A DNA stretch of 64,000 nt from Osedax fenrisi (lineage: Eukaryota > Annelida > Polychaeta > Sabellida > Siboglinidae). Below are positions 38,774-51,809 of this stretch, one piece after another. Every line of letters starts with the position of its first letter. The first letter of the stretch is position 1. A program made the translations under genes and the position numbers. The DNA is taken from positions 26,518,036 through 26,582,035 of the forward strand of contig OZ025240.1 in the NCBI GenBank assembly GCA_964019155.1. The letters run 5' to 3'. The notes below the pieces were generated by a model that saw only the letters and a list, made by a program, of their open reading frames with translations, was not told the origin of the DNA and did not search any database.

Positions 38774-41254
38774 TGGAATAAATGCCCCGAATTTGATATA
38801 ATTAATTTTTCAGATGAAATATATAATTTATTTAATACACTCTATACTGATAATACAATATTTCTTTGCGGAGACTTTAACATTGATATATTAAAATTAA
38901 CTTGTCCTAAAGTCTCTCATTTCATTGATATACTTATTTCATTAGGTCTACATCCAATAATAACCAAACCCTCACGCATTACTAATATAACGTCCACCTT
39001 AATTGATAACATATACACAAATTATAATCATGTACCAATATCTAATGGTTTATTATATAATGATATAAGTGACCATTTACCTATTTTTTGTATTTATAAA
39101 TTAAATAAATTTAACAATTCTATTAAAAAAAATAATGAATTCATATATTATATGACACAGAATAATATAAGCGAGTTTAAGCTCTATCTTCTAAATTATA
39201 ATTGGTCATCTTTATACAGAATAGATAATGCGCATCATGCTTTTGACTTATTCATTTCTACTTTAGAAAACTCTAAACAAAAATTCCTTTCTAAAAAAAA
39301 AATATATACAAAAAATTCTTATTTAAATAAACCTTGGCTAATAGAGGGCCTTAAAAAATGTATAATTAAAAAAAATAAACTTTACCAAAACTTAAAAAAA
39401 AAACATTCTGTATCTAATGAAACTATTTATAAAAAATATAAAAATTGTCTTTCAAAAATCATAAATAAAGCTGAACGCTATTACTATAGTCAATATTTTA
39501 TTACTAACAGAAACAACCCTAAGCAGATATGGAATAAAATAAATACTATTATACATAACAACAAAAATGGTAATATAGTTCCTAATGTAATAGAAGATAA
39601 TAAACGGTGTGAACAATTTAATGATTATTTTTGTAACATAGGTGAGAAGTTAGCTTCTAAATCAGAAAAAAATTGTAATACCAATAATACATCTAATTAT
39701 ATACATAATAATTATACAAATTCATTATTTATTACTCCCACTAATCCAATTGAAATAACTAATATTGTTGAAAAAAGTAAACCAACAAATAGTACTGATT
39801 CTCATAACTTTTCATTTAAACTAATTATTCAAATCATTTCTTCAATAAGTAATATATTATCATATTTAATTAATCTATGTATACAACAGGGTATATTTCC
39901 TAATTGTCTAAAAACTGCTAAAGTCGTAACTAAATATAAATCTGGTAATATTGATGATCCTTCTAATTATAGGCCAATTTCTCTATTATCATCTTTCTCA
40001 ACAATTTTAGAAAAAGTCTTAAAATCTAGATATATAGATTTTATGAACAAAAATAAAATAATTAATAAATCACAATTTGGTTTTAAAAAAGGAGTTTCAA
40101 CTTCCGACGCATTGACTGACCTAACCGGAACCATAGCTTCAAATAAAATGAAATATTGTGCAGCTATATCTATAGATTTAAAGAAAGCATTCGACTCCAT
40201 CAGTCATGATCTATTAATAAATAAGTTAGAGAAGTATGGTTTCAGAGGAGTTGCTTTAAAATTATTAATATCTTTTCTTAATAATAGAAATCAATTTGTA
40301 ATATTCAATAAGTCTAAATCAAAAATAAAGAATATTAAGTTTGGTGTCCCTCAAGGATCTGTCCTCGGTCCCCTATTATTTTTAATATTTATAAATGACA
40401 TAGTCAATATTAAAACACAAGGCCATTTTGTTTTATTCGCTGATGACACTTCTATTATATTCCGTGAAAATAATATTGATTCTATGGAAAATTCCATGAA
40501 TAAAACTTTAAAAAATCTTGATATATGGCTATCATTAAATAAATTTACAATTAATTTAAGCAAAACTAACTATTTAATATTTAATAATAATAAAGCAAAA
40601 TTATCTATTATATTAAATAATATTGTCATTATTCAAAAAAACTCAATAAAACTCCTTGGTGTAATTATTGATTCGAACATGAATTGGAAACTACATACTA
40701 ATATGGTTAAAGCTAAACTTTATTATGGATTATCAATTCTAAGAAAACTAAATAATATTTTACCCATCAATATTTTAAAACTAATATATTATTCTGTATT
40801 TCATTGCCATCTTATTTATTGTACACATATATGGGGGAATAATTATGATATAACATCAAAACAAATAAGTATAGCTCAAAATAAAGCTATAAGAATATTA
40901 TATCGTCAAAAAAATAGAACTAATGTGGATAATATTTACAAAGAACAACACATTTTAACTTTTAAAGAAATAATATTCTATAATGCCTGTAAAATTATGT
41001 TTAGGATTAAAAATTATCAAATTTCAACAACAATTATAAATTTATTTAAATTACAAGACTCTACTTATAATATGCGCGATAATAACAAATTTAAAATACC
41101 TTTAGTTAATACCAATGCAAAAAAAATTAATATAACTTATTATGGACCCATTTGCTGGAATAATCTACCGATACATATAAAATCATACAATAGGCAAACC
41201 ACACTTAACCAATTTTGTTCAAAAATTAAATATTTAATATCATGTAATCTCTAA
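38774..41254 (+). CDS. LINE ORF2-like protein: APE endonuclease (C-terminal part) and reverse transcriptase
   Basis: An open frame runs without a stop from 38774 to a TAA at 41252-41254. The first ATG (39152) is internal, so the true N-terminus is lost by truncation. The endonuclease remnant has GDFNID (about 38872) and the SDHLP motif (about 39069). RT blocks follow in order: NYRPISLL (about 39967), SIDLKKAFDSI with the motif A aspartate (about 40168), GVPQGSVLGPLLF (about 40342), the FADD catalytic motif at 40436-40447, LLGVIID and the C-terminal YYGPICWNNLP characteristic of CR1/jockey-type elements. The enzyme would prime reverse transcription from nicked target DNA. With half the endonuclease and the promoter missing, this copy cannot move by itself. 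Codons are extremely AT-biased, like the surrounding genome. Confidence 0.93.
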   Translation, partial: WNKCPEFDIINFSDEIYNLFNTLYTDNTIFLCGDFNIDILKLTCPKVSHFIDILISLGLHPIITKPSRITNITSTLIDNIYTNYNHVPISNGLLYNDISDHLPIFCIYKLNKFNNSIKKNNEFIYYMTQNNISEFKLYLLNYNWSSLYRIDNAHHAFDLFISTLENSKQKFLSKKKIYTKNSYLNKPWLIEGLKKCIIKKNKLYQNLKKKHSVSNETIYKKYKNCLSKIINKAERYYYSQYFITNRNNPKQIWNKINTIIHNNKNGNIVPNVIEDNKRCEQFNDYFCNIGEKLASKSEKNCNTNNTSNYIHNNYTNSLFITPTNPIEITNIVEKSKPTNSTDSHNFSFKLIIQIISSISNILSYLINLCIQQGIFPNCLKTAKVVTKYKSGNIDDPSNYRPISLLSSFSTILEKVLKSRYIDFMNKNKIINKSQFGFKKGVSTSDALTDLTGTIASNKMKYCAAISIDLKKAFDSISHDLLINKLEKYGFRGVALKLLISFLNNRNQFVIFNKSKSKIKNIKFGVPQGSVLGPLLFLIFINDIVNIKTQGHFVLFADDTSIIFRENNIDSMENSMNKTLKNLDIWLSLNKFTINLSKTNYLIFNNNKAKLSIILNNIVIIQKNSIKLLGVIIDSNMNWKLHTNMVKAKLYYGLSILRKLNNILPINILKLIYYSVFHCHLIYCTHIWGNNYDITSKQISIAQNKAIRILYRQKNRTNVDNIYKEQHILTFKEIIFYNACKIMFRIKNYQISTTIINLFKLQDSTYNMRDNNKFKIPLVNTNAKKINITYYGPICWNNLPIHIKSYNRQTTLNQFCSKIKYLISCNL

Positions 41255-41338
41255 TCTATATTAAAAATTCATATCTTTTATAATATTTTGTAATATATGT
41301 ACATAAGTATTATTAATATGCGCACTATTATTATTTAT

Positions 41339-41596
<258 letters not shown>

Positions 41597-41699
41597 TATG
41601 TATATTCGATATAAATATCTTGTATTACACCATTTTTATTATTACATTTTCTTATTTCATAATTATTATTATATATTAAATATTTAATATTTTTGTTAT

Positions 41700-41744
41700 A
41701 AGGATATTCTTAATATAAGCTACGTATAGCTTCTGAATATCCTT
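41700..41744 (+). other. Stem-loop near the LINE 3' end
   Basis: AAGGATATTC (41700-41709) pairs with GAATATCCTT (41735-41744), and inside it AAGCTA pairs with TAGCTT around CGTA. A 3'-terminal hairpin followed by short tail repeats is the kind of signal that L2/CR1-type reverse transcriptases recognise. The assignment here is an inference. Confidence 0.6.
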
Positions 41745-41908
41745 CTGTATATTAATTAAATATTCAGTAAATAAATATTCATTCATTCAGTAAATAATTA
41801 TATATAATACATAATCATATATGCCTAGATTATATGTAACCTTCTTTCGTTAACGATACCGATGATGTACTATGCAGCAGCGTATACGTACTCACGTGGT
41901 ACACACAT

Positions 41909-41916
<8 letters not shown>

Positions 41917-41962
<46 letters not shown>
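41917..41962. repeat. (TA)n microsatellite
   Basis: Pure TA run, followed by the (TTA)-type tail of the next LINE relic. Confidence 0.9.
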
Positions 41963-41966
<4 letters not shown>

Positions 41967-42400
41967 ACAATAATAATAATAATGTTTATTTATACACTTA
42001 AATAATAGTACCAACAATTCTCTGCAGAGAGCACCATGGTGTAATCAATTAATATTAACAATACAAACATTACAATAAAATATGTTTCTTCAGTCTTTTG
42101 CGGAATATATTGAGATATACGGAGCACTCTTATCGCCAGAGGTAGCTTGTTCCACATCGAAGCAGCATAAATCCTGAAGGACCTCTTTGTGATTTGTAAT
42201 CACATCATGCCTCTTCAAGTTTCATTGGATAACGCCTCGAGTATATAGTTCTTTTCTCTGATAATAGCGTTGATAAATACGAAGGTACTTAATTAACTAT
42301 TAATAGTAGAAACAATTCTCTAAAGTATAATAAAATAATAATGTTACATATTTATTTTTAGAAAATATGTTTTTCAATATTATGCGAAGGATTGAAATAG
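41963..42400 (-). mobile_element. LINE relic, C-terminal end and tail (CR1/L2-like)
   Basis: The minus strand encodes TKRSFRIYAASMWNKLPLAI and then RVLRISQYIPQKTEET (42200-42080), the RSFRxxAxxxWNxLPxxIR signature at the C-terminus of CR1/L2-type ORF2. It ends in AATAAACATTATTATTATTA. Part of the 3' segment (ACAATTCTCT, AAAATATGTTTTTC) is repeated again at 42310-42400, suggesting two overlapping relics. Confidence 0.7.
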
Positions 42401-42445
<45 letters not shown>

Positions 42446-42991
42446 ACAAACATATCATTTTTACATATATGTAATGGCGGATGGTAAACGTATAGCTCAG
42501 ACTATAGACTATTGCCTGTGTTACTTCTTATCGTGTGCATGTATCTACTATATGAACTAGGGGAATAGCTGCTGCTGCTGCTGCATACTAATCATGATAT
42601 TCCCGTGAAGCCGACATGTAAGGCATTCAGCATATATGCTAAGAACTATAGTTCTCGCAACCGATAGGCTTGTGCATATGTGTATCACAAATAATGGCTA
42701 TAGTGAATTCACCAACCATTATTTGTCATACTATATTAATATAGTTTTATTTTGATACACTATAAACCTATATATATATAATAATTTATAACACATTTAT
42801 ATATTTATTTATATATTTCAATTAAATATTTCATACTTTGGTGACCTTTATGTTAAGTAGTCGCGTGTTAAATATTGATATAGGCAACACAACATGTTCC
42901 ATTATAAGCATATGATTATAAATATTTATATATAAACTAGGTTCACTTATAGGTACACATATATGAGCCCGGATTTCCTATTTATTAATTT

Positions 42992-43050
<59 letters not shown>

Positions 43051-43161
43051 CGAGAGAGATAGAGAAAATGGATTGCGTCGTGGCTTGTTATTTATTGTGT
43101 ATATGCATATACAACTCATGCTTTCAAGTATATGTATATATAATATATTATATATATATAT

Positions 43162-43194
<33 letters not shown>

Positions 43195-43617
43195 ATATAC
43201 TGGGGCGACATCATGGGAAATTTGAGGAAACTATGCCTTAATTCTCCCTTGACATATCGGTAAAATAAATTATAAGATTTTTAGATAGTATCTTATGCAT
43301 GCATAACACTTATTTGTTCTATAGAACAATTATTATCAATAATTTCTCATTGAGAAATATGTATTTATTAAATATACTACATAAAATAAAATAAATATTA
43401 TATATATATATATATATATATAATATTTATTTTATTATTTAAATGAATTTGTAAAGATTTAAAAAAGCGTCCACCTTTTCTCTAGTTCAATTCTGAATCC
43501 TCGATTAACGTATATATATATATATATATATAAATTTATATATATGCACCTATATAATACGTTAAAGTAAACAAATACCTACAACTCTTACTTACAATAC
43601 CCCTACCCCTATTGCAG
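42401..43617. other. Non-coding DNA upstream of a GPCR exon, probably intronic
   Basis: (TA)n/(TG)n at 42403-42444, a CTG run near 42570, and TA runs at about 42996-43046 and 43153-43198. No upstream GPCR exon could be found here. Confidence 0.45.
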
Positions 43618-46600
43618 CATTATTGTGATATTGTCCATACTGATATTGCATCACATCGAGAGCCACAAAGTACCTCTCTCCGTCAACAAGCGCATGTCTA
43701 AAACACAGAACAAGAAGAGACAGGTTAGTCACGTGATAAGCATATGTCGTGCGCATGCGTAATACTATCTAGGTATATACGTGTGTTTACGTATATATAT
43801 ATTATGTATATACATTAATATACTATAATAACATTATACAAATAATTGAAACGACCTTTTTATTTTCATTCAATATATTATATAGAACGTTATATATATA
43901 ATATATATATATAGGCAATGCACGCAATAAATAAATCAATATGTTAAATGTATTATTTATGTTTTACTTTAGTTATATACGTGGTGTAAATTTAATCTAT
44001 TTGTATTTATTAATGAATATTTATTTACATAATATAATAATATAGAATTATATATAATCTACAATTATATCTACTAAGCTACATTATATTTCATATAGAA
44101 TATACTTTATTTTTAATAGAATATAAAATGATACTAAACCATACTGTATATTTCCTATAACCTACATATATAAATATACAAGGAGTTTGAGAAGCAAAAA
44201 TAGATCTCGCTAATTAATTTGTGAAATTAATGAAAAATTGCTCTATATATATGTAGGCTCTATATATATATATGCCACCAGCACATTTTTTTATAATTTT
44301 ATTTTCAGTTTATATTTGTTTTTTTTTTATACTTGTGTTTACCTGTTCCATTAGTCTCCCACACTTCAATACCTTTAATATATCACTATTTTACCGACCC
44401 CTCTTCCTTAATCCCATCATTCCTTTCTGAATATTATTCATTTACCCATCTAATGTCTGAATATTATATCATTATAGGTGATTTTAACATTGCCACTAAC
44501 CAATCAACTAATTATCCTAAATCTCTACTCAATATACTGTAATCCTCCAATCCTAAACTTCACAATTCTTACCCCACACACAAACATGGTAATACCCTCG
44601 ATTTCGTCATTTCCCATAAGTCGTCCAACTTGATTTATTCTCACTCTGATAACCCTTGTATTACTTATTATCAAATTATCTTTTTACCCTTACTCCCATA
44701 AACCACCCCATCCCACTATCATGAGTTATTTCCGCCAAACTAAAATCATCAACACTCACGATTTCATCAGAGACTTCCTATCCTTTCCACATTACTCCTC
44801 CGAAGAATTATTTACCGCTCTTTTTACTACCCTTGATTCCCTCGCTCCAATCATTGTTACAATATCTATCCTTAGACTCAACACCTCCTGATATACCCTC
44901 ACAATACTTCAACAAAAGCGTAAATTGCATAGGAAAGAAATGGATAAAAACCAAATCGTAATCTATACTCGCGCTTTATCAACTGACCAAGTCCAAAAAT
45001 AGACGTGATCTCCTAAATGCAAAATCTCTACATATTACTGCCTCTCTTAAAGATCATCATATCAAAAGAAAACTTTCACCATATACTCGAAACTCTTTGG
45101 GAGAAATAAAAAGAAAACTTTCCCAGACTTTTCACCAGACACCATATCATCAACTTTAGATTACTTCCATCAAAAGCTCACAAGTACTCTCACAACCTAT
45201 TTAATAACCCCCACCTTGCCAACTCTCTCGATTACTGTATTTACAGTCCCTTCCATATCATATATAGACACACTCCTTAAAGCAACTAAAAGTTCATCTC
45301 CTCTTACACCTATTCCTCATTCCCTTCTATACGAAATCACTGAATCCCTCAGTTTCCCTCTCAATAATATATTATATGAATCCATCGAATCCAGCACTTT
45401 TCCAACATCATATAAACATGCACTCATTACACCCATCTTTAAGAAACTAATCATTGAGCCTCAGAACCTGTTGTTATTTCTAAAACTTTGGAACAAATCG
45501 TCGGGAATCAGCTAAATTATTATTTAATATCACACAAAATCCCTCACATCTTCCAAAGAGCATATCTTCTTTCCAAATAAACATAAACCGAACTAGCGAA
45601 GATATCCAGCGATCGCACTAATCTTGATAATAAAAATGGCACAATACTCACATTACTTGATCTCTTCTCCACGTTCGACACTATTGACCATTCAATTCTC
45701 ATACACCGCCTTACATATATAGGCATCTCTGGTACTGCACACAAATGGCTGTTTTCATTCATAACTAACTGATCTTCCTCAGTTTTAGTTCAATCAACAT
45801 GCTCATCTCCCCGTATTATAACACACAGTTTTCCCCACTGGTCAGTCATTGGACCAATACTATTAAACATTAACATAATTCCCCTTCTCCACCTTATCTC
45901 GAATTCTCCGGTTAGCTTCCATACATATGCGGACGACATCTAATTTTATGTAAAATGTACAGAAAATAAAAAATGTGCACCTGACATCCTTTCCTCTACT
46001 ATTAGATGTTACTAATTCTTCTACGGCTAATTCTTAACTGGCTCAAAATTAACTCCCTCGTCTTTAATCCAATGAAAACCGAGTATATCTTATGTCACAT
46101 TCCACTCCGAAGTGAAACTTATCAAAACCTATCCCAATCAATATTAACAGAAAGTTCATAAAGTACTCAACGCATGTCAAAAATTATGGTGTTATATTTG
46201 ACAATACTTTTAGTTTTTATAGATAACTGTATATTTTATAAGATACTAAACTATCAACTCATTCACTACGGCTTATTCGCTCATTTATTATTTTATATCA
46301 ATATCCACCGCTACTATTATAGCTGCTGCCTACATACTACCTCTATTCGACTACTGTAATGTTATCCTTTACAATATCCCTCATCGTATATTACTAAACT
46401 CCAAATTCTTAAAAATTCTATAGCTAGGTATATATTCAACATACCAAAATACTTCCATACTCGTATATCTCCATTCCTAGCTAAATTCCGATGGTTACCT
46501 GTACGGCGTAGAACCGTGTTAGTACGGCGTACAGTGTACGCCATAGAATCCTCTATAAACTCTACTAGTGGCAAATAAATCAATCCACCATTACTCTCCT

Positions 46601-48376
46601 GAATACCTAGCACCCCTACTCAAACTTAAATTACCAAATAGTACCACTACACGCTCCACCAATACATTTCTACCTAAAATACCTCCTAAACACAACTTAC
46701 ATTCAACTAACACTCGCGCCTGGGGCAATATCCGTCCGATACTCCTGGAATATTATCACTATAGGGATGTATACAACCATCCGTACGACATCAGCAACTC
46801 TAAACTTCAAGACACTTCTTAAAACGCATTTATTCAATGCACAACATTAATTTCACAAATATATGGATGGCTGATAGCTTTTTAAGCACAGTTTGCAGTC
46901 CGACAAACCGAAAAAGGGAAAAAAATGTATATAGGTGCATTTGAAAAATACATCACTATTATAAATGAAAAGTTTTGTATATTTTTAAATACAGTATATA
47001 TTTATTTACAGTATTGGTTTTCTGAATATAACGTTATTTTATTATATTTTAACTATATTTCTTAAGATATATATCCATATTCAAGAAATATGATAAATCA
47101 ATAGTTCTATTTTAAATGTAAAAGTATGCATATTTTGTTACATATGTTTAATCATTATGTATACATGTTATAACAGTACTTTGACAATTTTCTTTTGAAA
47201 TGATGATAACAATAATATTGAATAGAAGAAAAGATAGTATTGCCACCTATATGTTAAACTAATCGGTATTACATTTTATTTTACGTAAATAGATACAAGT
47301 GGCAATCTTCGTTTTGCACCACATCCTCGTTCTGTAACATAATAATAAGTTAGAGATAGAGTTGCACTTCGTATTGTTATTGAGTTCCTTACCGCTATTG
47401 TAATATTAATTAACAACTTCACTTCACTTGTATACATAAAGTAGTATACCTACTTAATCCTTCACGGCTCCCATGCACAGTATCAATATAGATTTGTATT
47501 ATGATTGAGGGATCTGCCTCTATACAGAGATATATCTGTATACAGAGACATAGCTGTACCGAGGTGCCTAATTACTCACGTTAAAACACCCCTCGGACAT
47601 AACATTAATTGAATAGGCGATAATAATAATAATAAATATGAAATCTAATTATTAAACCTTTTTAGAGAAATCAACACATAAATTAATATAATATAATTAA
47701 TAAACTAAAAGAGAAAATAAGGTCTTCGTTAGATAATAAATAATAGTATTATTTATTATTATTATAATTATAATTAGCATTAACATTCTCGACACTTGAT
47801 TGCTCTGGAATACATATTCGTTAACATAAATTAATTAAATTAAAATAAATGTATGTTAATTAAAATAAATGTGATTAAATTAAAATGAATGTAATTAAAT
47901 TAAAAGTAATGTAATCAGCGTCACTAACCACCCATCCACAGGCGAGTCGACTGCTGATCTCGGTAGTGGTGATATTCGCGATCCTCTGGTTACCGATCCA
48001 CGTGCACCTATTGGTGGCCTACTTCGGCAGTCTCCCTCAGAACCAGTACTACCACTACATCTCGGTAATGTGGAACTGTCTGGCCTACTTCAACAGCTGC
48101 GTTAACCCCATCATCTACAACTTCGCGTCGCACGAATTCCGCGACGGTTTCCGGTCGGCGTTGAGGTGCGCGCACCGGAATTCGCACGGGTCGGCGGCGT
48201 CTAAATCGCACCGGGGCGCCGTGGACGACGACGGCGACACCGTTGTGAACTATAATAGAGGTCACGACGGCGGTGGCGGTCGTAGAGGTCACGTGTTACT
48301 GTCGCCCGATACCGAGATCACCTCCGAGGAGAAAGTTGAACTTACGCCGACGCTGAACTCTGGTCCACTTACGTAG
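43618..48376 (+). CDS. Rhodopsin-family peptide GPCR, last two exons (partial)
   Basis: Exon at 43618-43723 (acceptor CCTATTGCAG, donor GTTAGT): one base then 35 codons, IIVILSILILHH (end of TM5), then a basic third intracellular loop ending QNKKRQ. Exon at 47942-48376 (acceptor ATCCACAG) continues in phase 0: SRLLISVVVIFAILWLPIHV (TM6 with the WLP motif), a short loop with QNQYYHYI, then TM7 NCLAYFNSCVNPIIYNFASH (NPxxY) and helix 8 EFRDGFRSAL. The roughly 80-residue tail is Ser/Gly/Asp-rich and ends TLNSGPLT before TAG at 48374. The TM6-TM7 pattern fits neuropeptide-type (rhodopsin beta/gamma-like) receptors, but I cannot name the ligand. Residues for TM1 to mid-TM5 lie on exons not visible in this window. 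The 4.2-kb intron holds a decayed LINE. The coding part is much richer in G+C than its surroundings. Confidence 0.88.
44320..46860 (+). mobile_element. Decayed L2/CR1-like LINE inside the GPCR intron
   Basis: Pieces in correct order across frames: IIIGDFNIATN (endonuclease, about 44461), TFPTSYKHALITPIFKK (RT fingers, about 45399), LLDLFSTFDTIDHSIL (motif A region, about 45655), HTYADDI (catalytic, about 45925), KFRWLPVRRRTVL (about 46483) and RAWGNIRPILL (C-terminus, about 46729). Many stops and shifts. It is in the same orientation as the receptor gene and more C-rich than its flanks. Confidence 0.8.
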
Positions 48377-49100
48377 CATGCCGCGCATGCGTACCGGTGC
48401 GGTTTTGTAACTCGACCGTTGGACAGATGGACAGTTAGACAGACTAGCGTTGTATCACCCGATGTATCCATTAACTGTCAACCTGTCCATCTGTGAAAGT
48501 TTCCTGCTATAATATATTTCTTACGATATCATCTTATCTCGATCACGAACTACTAGCACCGCGTTTAGTATGATAACAAAGCCTGACACGAAGAATAATA
48601 CGATTATATTATTATATTATTATATTAACAACTACAAGCTGCCTCCTCCTCCTCCACCACCACATCTTCCTCCCCCTCTTCCGCTCCATCACCACTGCCA
48701 CCACCACCACCGCCATTATATGTTTCGTTATGTATCATAGGTCCGTCACCACTTACACACCCACACACTCACACCCCCACACATGTACACACACAGTTAT
48801 GCCATTAGTTTGTGCCATTAGAATATTACCACGCCGGTTTCTTATGACCTCTGACCTACGACTTATGACCCCGATTGTTTCGGCTCTCGAGCGTAACATC
48901 GAGGTCATGTATTCTGTAGAACATCGTACAACGAATAATATCATTACTAACTAATTATGTGAATATGTAAATAAATTATATTCTACAACCTTTGTATACG
49001 CGATAAATAAGTTATTTTACGGCTGTTTTTATTATAAATAATATAACACAAACTGGAATTATTAATTTGTTTTTAGCTAATTTTAATATTGTTTTAGCAG
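48377..49100 (+). other. GPCR 3' untranslated region and downstream DNA
   Basis: Follows the receptor stop codon. Contains a pyrimidine-rich CCTCCTCCTCCTCCACCACC stretch near 48643 and CACA-rich DNA at 48750-48795. No gene seen. Confidence 0.5.
48970..48975 (+). terminator. Candidate polyadenylation signal of the GPCR gene
   Basis: AATAAA about 594 bases after the receptor stop codon. The site is plausible but not unique in such AT-rich DNA. Confidence 0.4.
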
Positions 49101-49259
49101 TTAATATTATCTGTAATTATTATCAGTATATGTATAGTATGGCTAATATATAGATAGTATATATTAGATCTCTGTAAAAAAAAGATTGAAAGAGAACAAA
49201 TGAATGAAAGAGCAATTGTACTTCACTTATTAGGCTATTATATTCTGTATATATATATA

Positions 49260-49324
<65 letters not shown>

Positions 49325-50100
49325 ACAGCCATTTATAATGAGTGAAGTATAATTTATTTCTCTTTCATTCTTTCTTTTTGTTTCTTCCTCAATAGTCTAC
49401 CAACAAGTTTCTTAATATAATTTTAATGGCTGTCAAAAATAAATAGATATACAAAATAGATATCTGTATGCTAGTAAGTATCTCATAGGTAAACATATAT
49501 GTGCACGTAGTTGCCACTGCAGGTTACTGATATATTGTCATGACATCAGGCACGGTTTTTGTATAGTCATGCCGTAGTTGACGGTTATATAAAATGGTAT
49601 ACTGATATAGCAGATATATATATACCTAGAGGAATAGATAATATATAAGATCATTATCTATATCCCTAAATAACGATAGTATTCATTAGATACTAATCTG
49701 AACCCACGCAAAAAGAATCTCACATCACATGAAATACAATTTATAGAGAACTAAACAGGATACATTTTTGATAAAATATTTATCTATAATAAATAATGTA
49801 GATAACATTATTAGTATGCATTAATTAGGAATAATTCTTAAATCTTATCCATTTATTGGATGGTGTTGGTTATGTATATACATATGTACAAACATATGTT
49901 TATAAACTCATGTAATTTGTATTTGTTTTAATATATATTCACATTGAAATATTTGACCTATATTTCTAAACTCTATAAAACTTTTTATATATGAATTTTG
50001 ATTGTAATATTACAATCAAAATTCAAATATATATTAATTAATTTTCCTAATAATCCATATATTAAAAACATGTTTTTACATATTTATTAATAAATATAGG
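49101..50100. other. Non-coding, long (TA)n
   Basis: A (TA)n run lies at about 49264-49320. Between 49970 and 50035 AATTTTGATTGTAATATTAC is followed by its near-inverse, a short hairpin. No gene found. Confidence 0.5.
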
Positions 50101-51046
50101 TAGGGGAAAGTAACCGAATACGGACACTCTCGGTAACTCAGAAACCATAAATCCTACAAAAAAATGTTAATGAATAAAATATTCATAATAATATAAATAG
50201 TCTGGACCCGGGTCTAGACTAAAGGGTCTAGAGTCTAGAGTATAGACTCTAGACTACTACATAATTTAGACAATAAGTATTTTTTATTTTTTTATTATTC
50301 AAAATAGTGCTGATATATCTAATAAACTAATTTTGTTATTACGTTTTTAAATTTATGAAAACAATTTCAACTTGAAACCTTCTCAAGAATATACAAATGT
50401 ATCAATACAACAATATAACAATACATTATTAAAAACTAAAGTATTCTAAATATTATATACATAATTTCTATATTTGTTATCAAATATTAATTAAGTTATG
50501 AGAATATATCTAGAGGTCATATATATCCCTAATACGGACACTCTAAATATCTTAATTCGGACACCCTATAACCAGCCAGCGAGCAGCGTATGAACTATAT
50601 TAATTTTCATAAAAATCCCGTCCGTTGTAATATTAATACCACCAACTTAGCTAAATCTAAAAATATTATTTAGATACTAATGTTGTATTATTAATTAAAA
50701 AAATAATAAAAATAAATAAATTATTAACTAATTAAATTAGAATAAATTATTCATAACATTAATTATAAATATTGTAATTGTAATTTATCTGAATGGTTCA
50801 TCAATAATATATAGTATATAGGGTGTCCGTATTATAATACGGGGTGTCCGTATTTAGACATGGGTAAAAAATACGGACATCCCCGTTATCTATGGAATTA
50901 AAATATTAAGTAAAATTTTAAAATCACAATAATACCTATCTATAATCATATAATATTAATATATTGTAATTTTTTAATAAAAATAATGAGTTATAAAATG
51001 TTAAGACCATTTATTGTTAACGTGTCCGTATTAGGTTACTTTCCAC
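50101..51046. mobile_element. MITE of the TAGGGGAAAGTAACC family, complete copy
   Basis: The left end TAGGGGAAAGTAACCGAATA then CGGACAC is mirrored at the right (GTGTCCGTATTAGGTTACTT then TCC). The very last bases are eroded (CCACTG for CCCCTA). ACGGACAC motifs recur inside at 50535-50562 and 50822-50882. The interior matches 37451-38281. The ends resemble those of the 23716-28986 transposon (both TAGGGGAA, both with AATACGG). Non-coding. Confidence 0.75.
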
Positions 51047-51631
51047 TGTGAATAAGTATTTTTATTATCAAAATATTTAATCATACAATTGTTATTTGAT
51101 AAAATGTAATATTTTGCTTTTACTTTTTAAGTATTTGAATAATAACTTTTTTTAAATCATTTTAAAAACATTATTAATTAAAATAAAATGTAATTCTATG
51201 CATAATATTGTAAACCAATAAATGTTTATAAAAATTATAAAATATTAAAATTATAAAAAATAATTTAATTTTAATAACGATTATTAACCAACACAAAATG
51301 TCAGTATTTATTTTGTATTCAACATAATCAGTCCAAGTACAAGTCATTATGGAACACCGTTAGTAATCAGTAGGGGAGAAGAATGGTTTAACGACTGAAG
51401 AATTTATATTGGTTATGATTCATAACTTAAGTTAATGATAATTTATCATTTTTAAATTTATAAATTTCATAAAATATCTATTATTCCGTCAGTTAATAGT
51501 GTGAGTATACATATATGGAGTAATACGTGGCATGGACGGAACTTTAGGAGGGATGTATCCCTGAAAATATAGTGGGGGGATATCCCCCTTAATATATATA
51601 TACGAATATTATAATATACCATATTAAGGGG

Positions 51632-51792
51632 GTAAACTCGGACCACTTTTGAAATAAACTAGAAACACTTTTGAAAAAAAACTCGTATCACTTTTATGCT
51701 TTAACCTATATAATAGAAGTATAATATATAGGTTATACCTATAGTTATTTTAAAGTGGTCCGAATTTTATTTCAAAAGTGGTTCGAGTTTAC
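51632..51792. mobile_element. MITE, GTAAACTCGGACC family, copy 1
   Basis: GTAAACTCGGACCACTTTTG on the left and its inverse (CAAAAGTGGTTCGAGTTTAC) on the right, with a middle AACCTATATTATAGAAGTATA-like palindrome. 161 bp, near-complete foldback. Same family as 52718-52915. Confidence 0.75.
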
Positions 51793-51809
51793 TGGTATTC
51801 CCTACCCAG

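Noticed and set aside
42963..43241. Frames made of IYIYIY or similar residues here and at many other places.
   Set aside because: They translate (TA)n or (TA)n/(TG)n microsatellites.
47966..48376. Treating 47966 as the start of a 136-residue protein.
   Set aside because: The codon there is GTG within TM6. The exon starts at the acceptor before 47942 and continues from an upstream exon.
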